A DNA stretch of 64,000 nt from Chitiniphilus shinanonensis DSM 23277 (GCF_000374805.1 NZ_KB895347.1:62001-126000), one strand, 5' to 3'; shown: positions 34,736-42,905, counted from the first letter of the stretch. Notes: generated by a model from the letters alone, not told the origin. Program-made: numbers and translations.

Positions 34736-35053
34736 ATGACGTTGACCAAAGCCGACCTGGCCGATTTGCTTTTTGACAAGGTGGGCCTGAACAAGCGAGA
34801 AGCGAAAGACATGGTCGAAGCGTTCTTCGAGGAAATCCGAAGCGCGCTCGAGACCGGCGACGCCGTCAAGTTGTCCGGTTTCGGCAACTTCCAGCTGCGC
34901 GACAAGCCCCAGCGCCCTGGGCGCAATCCCAAGACCGGGGAAGAGATCCCCATCTCGGCCCGTCGCGTCGTCACATTCCATGCGAGTCAAAAGCTGAAGG
35001 GGCTGGTGGAAATCCACTATGCAAAGCAACAGCAACGTCGTACCGACAAGTGA
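34736..35053 (+). CDS. ihfA: Integration host factor alpha subunit
   Basis: IhfA pairs with IhfB to bend DNA sharply and also serves phage integration. The 105-residue HU-family protein has the DNA-binding arm [18 protein letters not shown] and the minor-groove Pro. The ATG at 34736 ([18 protein letters not shown]) matches the family; an in-frame ATG at 34682 would add 18 residues of no known similarity. It follows pheT as in other proteobacteria. Confidence 0.96.
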   Translation: MTLTKADLADLLFDKVGLNKREAKDMVEAFFEEIRSALETGDAVKLSGFGNFQLRDKPQRPGRNPKTGEEIPISARRVVTFHASQKLKGLVEIHYAKQQQRRTDK

Positions 35054-35399
35054 ACTTCCCCCCATCCCGGCCAAGCGCTACTTCACCATCGGCGAAGTCA
35101 GCGAGCTGTGCGGCGTAAAGCCGCACGTGCTCCGGTACTGGGAACAGGAATTCACCCAGCTCAAGCCGGTGAAGCGTCGCGGCAACCGGCGCTACTACCA
35201 GCACCACGAAGTGCTGCTGGTGCGCCGCATCCGCTCGCTGCTCTACGAGCAGGGCTTCACCATCAGCGGCGCGCGCAACCAACTCGCCCACCCCGGCGAG
35301 GAAGGGCGCGACGAGATCGATCCGTTGTCCGAAGTGCGCGCCGAGCTCAAGGAACTGCTGGCTTGGCTGGAAGACAGCGAAAGCGCGATAAACAGCTAG
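35019..35399 (+). CDS. MerR-family transcriptional regulator
   Basis: The 126-residue protein has an N-terminal MerR winged helix-turn-helix ([20 protein letters not shown], then [18 protein letters not shown]) and a short C-terminal helix, with no metal-binding cysteines. It overlaps the end of ihfA by 35 bases. A MerR gene in this position is common in beta- and gammaproteobacteria; its target is unknown. Confidence 0.9.
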   Translation: MQSNSNVVPTSELPPIPAKRYFTIGEVSELCGVKPHVLRYWEQEFTQLKPVKRRGNRRYYQHHEVLLVRRIRSLLYEQGFTISGARNQLAHPGEEGRDEIDPLSEVRAELKELLAWLEDSESAINS

Positions 35400-35438
35400 G
35401 CAAGCGCGACGACCCTCGTTATAATCGCGGCTCTTCTT

Positions 35439-35515
35439 CGGAGCGTAGCGCAGCCTGGTAGCGCACTTGCATGGGGTGCAAGGGGTCGCGAGTTCGAATC
35501 CCGCCGCTCCGACCA
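35439..35515 (+). tRNA. tRNA-Pro (GGG), prophage attachment site
   Basis: The 77-nt gene has acceptor stem CGGAGCG with CGCTCCG, anticodon loop ATGGGGT closed by CTTGC/GCAAG giving anticodon GGG, the TTCGAATCC T loop and an encoded CCA. A consensus -10 box TATAAT lies at 35420-35425. A tyrosine integrase gene begins on the far side, pointing toward the tRNA, so the 3' part of this gene is the probable attachment core. No second copy of this 3' end is seen to the right within the window. Confidence 0.95.
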
Positions 35516-35518
35516 TAT

Positions 35519-35555
35519 AAAACAAGGGGTTAGCGAAAGCTAACCCCTTGTTCGT
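35519..35555 (+). terminator. Terminator after tRNA-Pro
   Basis: A perfect 14-bp stem (35521-35534 with 35539-35552) closes a GAAA tetraloop and ends in TTGTTCGTTT. Such a stable GNRA-capped hairpin directly after the CCA end fits tRNA termination. Confidence 0.85.
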
Positions 35556-35563
35556 TTCCGCTG

Positions 35564-35585
35564 ATATTAGAAGAACTTCTAATAT
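35564..35585. repeat. Perfect palindrome beside the integrase 3' end
   Basis: Two 10-base arms (ATATTAGAAG at 35564-35573 and CTTCTAATAT at 35576-35585) are separated by two bases. It lies between the tRNA-Pro terminator and the integrase stop, where arm-type integrase sites or an integrase terminator would be expected. Which of these it is cannot be told. Confidence 0.6.
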
Positions 35586-35592
35586 TCATCTG

Positions 35593-36719
35593 CTAGGCGC
35601 GCTTCGGAAGAGGCAGCGTCACCTCACTAATAGGCACCTCGCGCCGCTTGATGTACGTCTCGGTCATGCTGATGTCCGTATGGGCGGCGCCAATGCTGAT
35701 TTGCTCGATTTCATAGCCTAGTTTTTTGGCGTCGGTCATGGCTTTTGCCCGCAAATCCTTCAGCGTTGCGTCATCCCCCCCCCCCCCCCCCGAGCACGTG
35801 CCCGCTTCCACAGGGATCCAATACCATTGGCTGTGTACGGCTGGCCATGCTGAGTATGGATCACATAGACGGAGCGTATCGGGTAGGCGATCCTTGCCTT
35901 TTCAAGCACCTCGGCAATGGCTGCGGTAAGCGGGACGATGACTTGCGCCCCACTCGATCTTTCTGTCTTGGTGGGCTTGAAGTGGATGCCATCATCTTTG
36001 ATCTGATCCCAGCGTAGCAGGCGAATTTCAGTAGTTCGCTGGTAGATCATGTAGCAGAGGTCGACGTAGCACTGGACCATTGCCCCGCTTCGGGTAGGGC
36101 GTCCATCATCGCCAACGAGTAGCGCATCCCGGATGGCGTGGAACTCTGCGTCGGTGATGTACCGTTCTCGCCCAGGTGGTTTTTCAACCGTGACTTCGCG
36201 TGTCGGATTATCGCTACGCAGACCTCGCCGGCAGCGCCAGCGGAAGAAGTCAGAAAGGCGCGACAGGTAAACCTGGGCCATTCGTTGACCGGACCATTGG
36301 TCCACGAACTCAGCGATGTCCACTGGGAGTACCTGGGTGATGTCAAACGCCCTGAAGCCATCCTCAATCTGTTGGCAGATGTAGCGCAGGTTCTGGATAT
36401 TTCCGTCATGGATTTTCCGCCGTGCGGGATCCTTTGGCGCTGATTTGTCCTTCTTGGTGATGAGTTCTGCAACATACCGCCGCCAAGTTGCGGCGAAGTT
36501 GCCCGCGTCGCCGTTGGCGGTATTGTGTTCTTGAATCCGTTTCGCCTCTTCGCGCGCTTGAGCTTCCCCATCCGCAATGGCGCAGAGCGAGTGCCATTTC
36601 CTGGCTTTGCCATCGCGAGGATTGATGGTTGCTTCAGCGGTAAAGGGGTAGAAGCGTTTTCCCTTCCTGTAAATCCGCGTTTCGGACAGGCTGCGCAGCG
36701 TGGAGCGATGTCTACTCAT
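35593..36719 (-). pseudogene. int: Phage tyrosine integrase, frameshifted in a G17 tract
   Basis: The protein would be about 375 residues. It has an N-terminal arm-binding region, a SAM-like core domain (about residues 80-190) and a catalytic domain with the first Arg in RTTEIRLLRWDQI, then the second box LKDLRAKA, GAAHTDISMTE and the nucleophile region TYIKRRE. The reading frame breaks at a run of 17 C (35775-35791, G17 in the coding strand), which puts Arg II, the His box and Tyr out of frame; 15 or 18 G would restore it. The start ATG at 36719 overlaps the DUF4224 gene. Confidence 0.85.
35775..35791. repeat. Homopolymer of 17 C inside the integrase gene
   Basis: Seventeen consecutive C on the plus strand encode a Gly run in the integrase between the core and the catalytic residues. 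Tracts of this length slip readily in replication, and are also prone to sequencing error. I noticed no homopolymer near this length elsewhere in the window. Confidence 0.9.
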
Positions 36720-36949
36720 CGCGACCTCGGATGTACTCGTGGGCGAGCAGATTGAACCCCTTCCGCGCCGGCGAAGATGCCGCATCGTTTGTTCGCCAAT
36801 GCCTCGAAGGCTTGCTCCGTGAGGATGGGACCGGCTTGATCGCAGGGAAGCTCCACCCCGAAGTGGCGCTTGAACCAACGCACTTGGGCCCCCCTTTGTT
36901 GCAAACCGGTGATCTCTCGAAGTCGCTCGCGATCCAGACGAATCATCAC
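36716..36949 (-). CDS. DUF4224-like small phage protein, excisionase candidate
   Basis: The 77-residue protein begins MMIRLDRERLREITGLQQRG and resembles DUF4224, short proteins usually encoded just upstream of phage integrases. Its end overlaps the integrase start (ATGA). A role in excision is plausible from position but not shown. Confidence 0.65.
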   Translation of the reverse strand: MMIRLDRERLREITGLQQRGAQVRWFKRHFGVELPCDQAGPILTEQAFEALANKRCGIFAGAEGVQSARPRVHPRSR

Positions 36950-37101
36950 GCTTCCCCACCATCAGATTCGACCATATCAGCCGGGTAGCGCGAGGCCAGC
37001 GGCCACGGCTCCGAAAAGTCATCGTGTCCGGCCTGATCGAGCCCGCACGCAGGCTGCCGAGGCCTCACATGAAAATCGGCATATTCGAGGTAATCCATCA
37101 T
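36946..37101 (-). CDS. Hypothetical 51-residue phage protein
   Basis: This acidic protein starts MMDYLEYADFHVRPRQPACG and matches no family I know. It overlaps the previous gene and the next by ATGA-type junctions, which is the main support for it being real. Confidence 0.5.
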   Translation of the reverse strand: MMDYLEYADFHVRPRQPACGLDQAGHDDFSEPWPLASRYPADMVESDGGEA

Positions 37102-37331
37102 TTCGCTCCGCTGATGATGGCCGCCCGGCGTTCGCGGGCGTGGTGCGCCTGCCAGTCGCTGGCGCACTCGGCGCCGCAGAAGGTTGCGCTGGCTGGCGCG
37201 ATGTCCTCGCACCAGGGGCAGACGCCGGATGGCGCCGGCGTTTCTCGCTGGGCGGTTGCTCGGGTCGACGCAAGTGCGTCCTCTCGAGCCTGCAGCTCCA
37301 GATCGCTGGCGAGATCAAATTGACGGGACAT
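37098..37331 (-). CDS. Small zinc-finger-like phage protein
   Basis: The 77-residue protein has a C-terminal treble-like motif CPWCEDIAPASATFCGAEC (CxxC then CxxxC) followed by a basic helix. This arrangement suggests a structural zinc. Its function is unknown. It is part of the train of overlapping early genes upstream of the integrase. Confidence 0.6.
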   Translation of the reverse strand: MSRQFDLASDLELQAREDALASTRATAQRETPAPSGVCPWCEDIAPASATFCGAECASDWQAHHARERRAAIISGAK

Positions 37332-37464
37332 GACACTCCCCCTGTTCGTAGTTGTGTCGCCGCGCGACGGTGGCGACGACGACCCAGGCGCCGGCCTGGC
37401 TGGCGCACCAGTGGCGCCAGCGCAGCCAGAGCAAGACGTGGGCGTTATGCAGCGGGTGGTTCAA
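37315..37464 (-). CDS. Possible 49-residue protein, TTG start
   Basis: An open frame begins at a TTG that overlaps the stop of the upstream membrane gene (TTGA at 37464-37461) and runs 49 codons, rich in Trp, His and Ala. It overlaps the next gene by 17 bases. It fills a gap in an otherwise contiguous overlapping operon. Only the junctions support it. Confidence 0.35.
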   Translation of the reverse strand: MNHPLHNAHVLLWLRWRHWCASQAGAWVVVATVARRHNYEQGECHVPSI

Positions 37465-37700
37465 GATCCGACCCCGGAACGCTTTGGGCGGTCATTGGCA
37501 TGCAGCGCAGGGAAAAACCATCGGTCCATCACCAGCAGCGTCCAGCAGGCCCCCAGCAACACCGCCAGCGCCAGCAGGGCGGCGACGCAACCCTGGGCGA
37601 ACACCAAGGCGGCGCTGATGGCGCAGATCGCCAGCGCCAGCACGGTGATCCCGGCCGCGCCGTAGGCCAGCAGGCGCAGCACGATCCAGGCCGGCCTCAT
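37461..37700 (-). CDS. Small two-helix membrane protein
   Basis: The 79-residue protein has two strongly hydrophobic segments (about residues 8-34 and 38-58) and a short charged tail. It overlaps its upstream neighbour by ATGA. Holin-like topology is possible, but its place in the early leftward operon argues against a lysis role. Confidence 0.55.
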   Translation of the reverse strand: MRPAWIVLRLLAYGAAGITVLALAICAISAALVFAQGCVAALLALAVLLGACWTLLVMDRWFFPALHANDRPKRSGVGS

Positions 37701-37849
37701 GCCACCACCCCATACGGCACGGTTTTCGAGGCCCGGTAGCTGTCGATGCCGATGGCCACCACGCGGTAGCCCATCGCCCGGAACAGGCGCACCACATCAA
37801 ACAGCTCGGTGGCGTCGACGAATTCGATGGCGCGGATCTGGCTACGCAT
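37697..37849 (-). CDS. Hypothetical 50-residue phage protein
   Basis: It starts MRSQIRAIEFVDATELFDVV and ends overlapping the next ATG. It overlaps its upstream neighbour by 8 bases. The pattern RAMGYRVVAIGIDSY is compact and globular, but I do not recognise it. Confidence 0.5.
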   Translation of the reverse strand: MRSQIRAIEFVDATELFDVVRLFRAMGYRVVAIGIDSYRASKTVPYGVVA

Positions 37850-38156
37850 GGGCCACCTCGTCCGGCTGGCCCGATTCGCCTTCCGCAGCAGGCAGGCTGG
37901 CCGCTTCTTCGCGGCGCTTGGCACCTCGCTCGATGTCGTAGCCCGACAGCACGTCAAGGCGGCAATCGGCGATGCGCAATCCGCCTTCTGCGCTCGGCTC
38001 CAGGCGCAGCAGTGCCACGCCTTCGCCCCGAAAATTCGGGACGGCGACGTATTCACCCTGAAATAGGCCCTGATCGCGCGCTGCGGCCAGCAGCTGGCAA
38101 AGTGCCCCGCCCGCGCTGCTTTCCTCCATTTCGGCTTCACGTAGCGCTTTCTGCAT
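37842..38156 (-). CDS. Hypothetical phage protein, 104 residues
   Basis: An acidic protein starting MQKALREAEMEESSAGGALC, with a beta-rich centre (YVAVPNFRGEGVALLRLEP) and a charged tail. No family recognised. It overlaps genes on both sides. Confidence 0.5.
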   Translation of the reverse strand: MQKALREAEMEESSAGGALCQLLAAARDQGLFQGEYVAVPNFRGEGVALLRLEPSAEGGLRIADCRLDVLSGYDIERGAKRREEAASLPAAEGESGQPDEVAHA

Positions 38157-38244
38157 CGCGTAGGCGGCTCAACGCCCAGCCGTAGGCGTTGAACGCGTTT
38201 TCGATGGCTGCGGACGTAACTGTGTCTTGATGGTGCTGATCCAT
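38137..38244 (-). CDS. Possible 35-residue protein upstream of gpA
   Basis: A short frame starting MDQHHQDTVTSAAIENAFNA has a good ribosome site (GAGGA, 38250s) and ends 20 bases inside the next gene. It begins 12 bases after the gpA stop. The binding site and packing support it. Confidence 0.45.
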   Translation of the reverse strand: MDQHHQDTVTSAAIENAFNAYGWALSRLRDAESAT

Positions 38245-38255
38245 GGTCGATTTCC

Positions 38256-39821
38256 TCAGTGCTGGGATGGCCGCGGGCGGTCCGGCGGGGTGCGCGGCGG
38301 GGAGTTTCCGGGCGAATCGACGATGGCCGGCCCGGATGCCGGTACAGATCGCCAGCGGCCAGCCCGATCCCAGGTGCCGCCGGCGAGTGCGAGGTGCAGA
38401 TCCCGGCGCCAGGTGGCGGCGGAATCGGCGTTTTGGCGTTCCAGCCGGGCCACTTCGCGGGTGGTGGCTTCGGGCTGGTTACAGTTATTCACACAGGTCC
38501 AAGTGCTCGCGGCTGCGCCGCTGCGCTGAAAAACATCGACCTGCTGGCGCTGGCTGTCCTGCGCCAGTTCCTTGGTGCGGCCCCAATCAATGGTCCAACT
38601 GTGCAGCTTGGTCTGGACGCGCTCGATGACCTCGCCCAGCACCATGCGTCGACCGCACATCACCCGTTCGCGCACCACGACCGCGGCGCGGCGCAACACC
38701 GGCTCGCCGAAGCGGTTGGAAGGCAACACCTGCTCGCCCGACTCGGGGCACGGCTCTTGTTCGTACTCGAACGTCACCTTATAGCCACTGCCGATGGCGC
38801 ACCAACCACGCATGAAGTCGGCGAAATCGCCCAGGTCCGCAGCACGATGTAACGCGCGCAGCATGATCTCGTTCTCGCTCGCGAACAGATCGGCCCGGCG
38901 CAGCTCGCGCCATACCGTCACCGGCGGCGTGCCCATGGCCTGAAACTGGCGGATGCGGTGGTTGCTGGCCCACTTGGCTACGCGGTCGGCGCCGTGCTCG
39001 GCGGACAGGCCGGACTCGTCGTCGGTGTCCATGCGATGGCCGTCGATGTTCTTGGCTAGGTACTTCGAGATGTACCCAACGGCGCTACCCTTGCGCGGGT
39101 CGATTTCCTCGACCGTCATGCGATGCTCGGCGGCCCCGGCCTCGGTACCGTCCTCTTCCAGCGCCTTGGCGCGCAGGATGGCCAGCATCTTGGTGGCGCG
39201 ATCCTTGGCCACCCACAGCAGCAGATGCCAGTGCGGGCACCCGTCGTGATGCGGCTCCGTGACGCGGATGCCGAACGGGGTGATGCCGTGCTTTTTGAAC
39301 TGCGCGCGTGCCCTGGCCCACAACCTGCAGAGGTAGTCCTGCACATCCCGAGCGGTAAAGCGGGGCGAGCAGTTCGGCGAGCCCCTGACCTCGCGCGGAA
39401 CCGAAAATGCTGCAAGCCCCGCAGCGCGGAAGGTCGAAATAGCCCTATGCCACTGGCGCGTCACAAATTGGCGTCGCGCCTGCCGCGATAGGCTTCCGCG
39501 CCATACAGGCGCCCCGTATTTCCAACTGCTGGGGTGGTATTTGCTCGGCGCCGTCAGCGTCACAAACCAGGCCGACAGGCCCGCCGCCTTGGCGACCTCT
39601 TCCATCCCGCGAGCACGCACCATCAGCTCGGTGCGCCGAATGGCTGGATTGCTCACGCTCCACTGGCTGAGTGCTTCCAGCGTGGCGGTGTAGCCAGATT
39701 CATTGGTCGCCTCCGCCGCGGCCAGCATGCGCTGATTGCGGCGCTGCCGAGCGCGCAGCCGGCGATAGGTCGGGGCGGACAGATAGGCCGAGCGCTTGCG
39801 CCGCACCTCGCCGAGGCACAC
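38256..39821 (-). pseudogene. P2-type replication endonuclease gpA, catalytic part
   Basis: P2 gpA nicks the origin and starts rolling-circle replication. This 521-codon frame carries the metal-binding HUH motif (EPHHDGCPHWHLLLW) and the paired tyrosines of the active site (GYISKYLAKNIDG). It starts with a GTG that overlaps the stop of the N-terminal piece (TAGTG). Comparison with P2 gpA shows both pieces belong to one protein (EHA | LVCLGEV), broken by loss of one C in a CCC run near 39824. Reinitiation at the GTG could still make this part. Confidence 0.85.
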
Positions 39822-40396
39822 TAGGCATGCTCCAGCACGCCGGTGACGCGGCGTTTCAGCCGGCCGCGCCAGAATTTTTCATCGCCCAGACGCCGGACCA
39901 CATAGGCGCGTTGACGCTCATCCAGCTCGTGGTTCGGCGCCACGATGCTGGCCTCTTCGGCGCGCAGGCACGCCTCGAACACATAGCGCGGCCGGCGCAC
40001 GAATCGACTGCCATCGCGCACCTTGAACACCTCGCCCGTCTCTGCCTGGGCCAGGATGCGCGCGCACTCGTCGGCGGCAACCCGCGCGAAGCTGGCCAGA
40101 TCATCGTCATCCCTGTCGAGCGGCAGGCCCGTCGCACGCAGCTCGCTGGCGAATTCCCGCGCCCAACGGTTTGCGGCGACCAAGCAGCGGTTAGATTCGA
40201 CCCCATCGATATGGTCCGCATTCGGCAGCACCTCGACCGTGCCACGGCGCTTGATCCAAGCGCCCATGGCCGCGTAAACCAACTCATCGGGCAGGCCATG
40301 CAACAGCGCCCGCGCCGCAGCGCGTTCCTGGCGTGTCACACGCTCGCGCAGCTGGACGATGGCGCGCGGTAATGGGCGGGGGATGTGCAAGGTCAT
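39821..40396 (-). pseudogene. P2-type replication endonuclease gpA, N-terminal part
   Basis: The 191-codon frame from ATG 40396 (MTLHIPRPLPRAIVQL) to the TAG at 39821 corresponds to the N-terminal third of gpA and ends in WRGRLKRRVTGVLEHA. Restoring one C near 39824 would join it to the downstream frame into a protein of about 713 residues, close to P2 gpA. It is the last leftward gene before an inserted rightward pair. Confidence 0.8.
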
Positions 40397-40492
40397 ACCA
40401 CCCACCACCCTGGAGTGAGGTGGTGGCTCGCAATGCTAAGATCATTTCGCAGTCTCCCCAGACCGACGAAATCACCCAGCAAAGGAGCCACC

Positions 40493-40573
40493 ATGGACAA
40501 GGAAAATTTCAAGAACCAGCGTCCACCGAAGCCGGCGCCGCCGGCACCCAAACCGAAAGCCAAAGGACCATAG
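40493..40573 (+). CDS. 26-residue Lys/Pro-rich peptide upstream of a membrane protein
   Basis: The frame begins MDKENFKNQRPPKPAPPAPK and has a strong AAAGGAG site. It ends two bases before the next ATG. A short basic proline-rich leader or partner peptide is all that can be said. Confidence 0.5.
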   Translation: MDKENFKNQRPPKPAPPAPKPKAKGP

Positions 40574-40575
40574 AA

Positions 40576-41052
40576 ATGAACGCAGCCAACCGCACGCCGT
40601 TTGAAATCAAATTCGATATCCAGTACGGGCTTTGTCTGAACGAGCGGCACCAGCGCCTGTATCGGCATCTGAAAAAGTGGTTGGCTGGCATCAACCTGTT
40701 GGCGGGGGCCGGCGCAGTGGTAACTCTTGCTGCACAGATCTCCGCCCTGGGGATTGCCGTCGGGCTGATGGTGGCGATCACCACCGTGCTGGAGAACCAG
40801 ATCTCGCCCACCGAGAAAATCTACGAATTCCGCGATTGGCATGTTCGATGGGGGCAACTGCTGAAGCGCTTCGTGGCTGGTGAAGACCCGGCGGCCCTGG
40901 AGGCCGACATCGCCGAGCTGCATGCGGCGTGCTGCCCCTGGATCGAAGGATTGCGTCCGGTCGCCTACAACGACGCGGCCACCGAACTGGGCTGCGGCGA
41001 GGGCCTGTATGTCTTGAGCCGCTGGCAACGATTCATGGCGACGCTTGCTTGA
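40576..41052 (+). CDS. SLATT-like two-helix membrane protein
   Basis: The 158-residue protein has an N-terminal amphipathic region (RHQRLYRHLKKWLAGINL), two adjacent membrane helices (about residues 35-75) and a helical cytoplasmic C terminus. This layout resembles SLATT-domain proteins, thought to be pore-forming effectors in nucleotide-signal defence systems; the match is by topology and general pattern only. It is oriented against the leftward early genes around it, which marks it as cargo. Confidence 0.5.
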   Translation: MNAANRTPFEIKFDIQYGLCLNERHQRLYRHLKKWLAGINLLAGAGAVVTLAAQISALGIAVGLMVAITTVLENQISPTEKIYEFRDWHVRWGQLLKRFVAGEDPAALEADIAELHAACCPWIEGLRPVAYNDAATELGCGEGLYVLSRWQRFMATLA

Positions 41053-41060
41053 AATGCTGT

Positions 41061-41447
41061 TCATGCCGCCGTCCTCGACACCGGCGCCGGCTCAGCGCGC
41101 GTCAGCGGCGAGTGCACCATGCCGCGCTGCCGCGCCGCCTCGTCTTGATCCAGCCGGCGATTGATCGCGGCCGGCGGCAGGCCGATGGACACCGACACAC
41201 TGCGTAGCGTCGGCAGCTCCAGGCCGGCGACATTGGCCAGGGCCAGCGCCTGCAGCTTGGGCTGGATGTGCTCCGCGAAGGCATAGACTTCGTCCGCGAC
41301 AGTGGCGATGGCGTCGCGCTGGCGCTTGGTCAGCGGTCGCTCGGTGCCGCGCACCTGCGCCGACACCCCAGGCGGCAGGCGCCAACCGTTTTCCTGGCAA
41401 CGTTCGACGGCCTGATCGTGGGCGAGGATTTCCTCGGGCGTCATCAT
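41061..41447 (-). CDS. Hypothetical phage protein after the short Rep gene
   Basis: The 128-residue protein starts MMTPEEILAHDQAVERCQEN and is helical, with TKRQRDAIATVADEVYAFAE and a putative helix-turn-helix-like stretch LRSVSVSIGLPPAAINRRL. It starts 15 bases after the short Rep gene, so the two are probably cotranscribed. No family recognised. Confidence 0.5.
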   Translation of the reverse strand: MMTPEEILAHDQAVERCQENGWRLPPGVSAQVRGTERPLTKRQRDAIATVADEVYAFAEHIQPKLQALALANVAGLELPTLRSVSVSIGLPPAAINRRLDQDEAARQRGMVHSPLTRAEPAPVSRTAA

Positions 41448-41461
41448 GGTGGCGCCTCGAA

Positions 41462-42103
41462 TCAGCCCTGCGCTGGCTGGCGTGACGTGATGGCCGCCAT
41501 CCCCACCCGCAGCCTGCGCCACAGGCTGGCGCCCACATCCCGGGCCCGGTGCCAAACACCTGCAGGCGGCTGGCCCATACGGGTATCGCCGATCAGCACC
41601 AAGGGACGGATCTGCCAGCGGGCATACCAGGCGACCTGACGGAAGGACTCCGGGCGGCCGAGAAACTTCACCAAGTAATCGACCGCACTGATTCGGCGGC
41701 CATCCACCGGCTCGATATACACGCGGTGTTTTACCGCGCCAGCTTCATTCCCGGCATCCGCCAGCGCACACTGGCGCAGTCCGGCCAATGCCTCCGCAGC
41801 CCGATCTGTCGGCAGCCACAGCAGCAGGTGCCAGTGCGGACAGCCATCACGATGGGGCTCAACGCAGCGCACTCCGGCCGCACGTATTCCCTGCTGCAAC
41901 CAGCGGCGACGAACCCTGACCCATACCTCGATCAGCCACGCCGGGGCGTGGGCGGGCGTCATGCCGCCATAGCATGGCGACTGCGCATGAAAGCGGGCGG
42001 GCAGGGAGAGGGTGATCAAGAACGCGCTCAGGCCCTCGCGTTGGGCGCGACCCTCCAACGTGCGCAAAGCCTGTACCAATCGAGCGAAGCTGTCGTAGCT
42101 CAT
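41462..42103 (-). CDS. Short HUH replication-initiator-like nuclease
   Basis: The 213-residue protein has the HUH motif EPHRDGCPHWHLLLWLP and a single active-site-like tyrosine in AVDYLVKFLGRP, where gpA has Tyr-x3-Tyr. It lacks the long N- and C-terminal arms of gpA. A strong GGAGGA precedes the ATG. It looks intact and is a second, miniature Rep in the same prophage, possibly derived from a satellite or from gpA duplication. Confidence 0.75.
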   Translation of the reverse strand: MSYDSFARLVQALRTLEGRAQREGLSAFLITLSLPARFHAQSPCYGGMTPAHAPAWLIEVWVRVRRRWLQQGIRAAGVRCVEPHRDGCPHWHLLLWLPTDRAAEALAGLRQCALADAGNEAGAVKHRVYIEPVDGRRISAVDYLVKFLGRPESFRQVAWYARWQIRPLVLIGDTRMGQPPAGVWHRARDVGASLWRRLRVGMAAITSRQPAQG

Positions 42104-42205
42104 GCGATTCCTCCGGGCGTAACTCGCCCCTCGCCGCCCGGATTGGGCACGATGGGCAGAGATGAAAAAGGGAAGGAGAGCGGTGCGCCGACGCGCCGCG
42201 GGGCG

Positions 42206-42493
42206 CTAGCTACCCGGGCTGAAATTCAGGCCCGGCTGGCTGTCATCGTTGGCGGCACCCTGGCGCTCGGTGTGCATGAACACCGAGCGGTTCGGCACGA
42301 AATTCGCCTCCAGGAACGCGGCGACCTGGCAATCGATGACCATGCGACTGCCGCAGCACTTGCACTGGTTGGTGGCGCGCTTGGCGGTCGGCTACACGTA
42401 GCAGCTGCTGCGCGTGACCGTATGGCCACCGCATTTGGGGCGGAGGAACTGCGTATTGCCGCTGTCTTTCTGGGGGACGGACGGAGTCGACAT
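42206..42493 (-). pseudogene. Ogr/Delta-like late-gene activator, amber-interrupted
   Basis: P2 Ogr is a small zinc protein needed to turn on late tail and head promoters. The 95-codon frame reads RPKCGGHTVTRSS, an amber TAG at 42392-42394, then ATNQCKCCGSRMVIDCQVAAF, matching the CxxC...CxxxxC Ogr pattern. The first zinc cysteine is Arg and the TAG truncates the protein before the second pair. Without suppression it cannot work. Confidence 0.7.
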
Positions 42494-42594
42494 GGCGACC
42501 ACCTCAAGCGGAGGGGTTGTGATGCGGAGCACGAACACTGCCGCCGTCAGCGTGTGCGGTGGCTTTGTTCACAGGCAGCATGCGGCTTTTACGA

Positions 42595-42822
42595 CTAGCT
42601 TTCATGCTGCACCTCCAGTAAGTGCGCCAGCCCCGCGAGCGCGGCGGCTTCGCACAGGCCGGGCAGCATCAGGCGGCGGCCGAGTTCGCTGTCGGAGTAG
42701 CCCTCCTGGGCGTTGAGCGCGTCGAAACACGCGCGCTCATTGGGCAGCAGCCGGGTCCAGATCGGCTTACCGGTGACGACACCTTTAGGCGCACGTCGGC
42801 GTGGCTGTCGCAAAGCTGTCAT
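42595..42822 (-). CDS. Small protein divergent from the repressor, Cox-like candidate
   Basis: The 75-residue protein starts MTALRQPRRRAPKGVVTGKP and contains NERACFDALNAQEGYSDSEL, a possible helix-turn-helix-like region. It is the first leftward gene and faces the repressor, the position of cox in P2. Sequence similarity to Cox is not evident. Confidence 0.5.
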   Translation of the reverse strand: MTALRQPRRRAPKGVVTGKPIWTRLLPNERACFDALNAQEGYSDSELGRRLMLPGLCEAAALAGLAHLLEVQHES

Positions 42823-42905
42823 GGTGGTATGATCGACCGAGATTAATTGAGCACAACCGCAGCATTCAACCCATTTGAGTGGAAATAAAGGATTTTTGAA
42901 CTCGA
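42823..42905. promoter_or_regulatory. Lysogeny switch region between divergent genes
   Basis: This 83-base gap separates the leftward early genes from the repressor. It holds a TATGAT box (42828-42833) and AT-rich DNA with GAGTGG repeated near 42875-42880 and at the repressor start. These are candidate repressor operators. No exact operator can be assigned. Confidence 0.4.
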
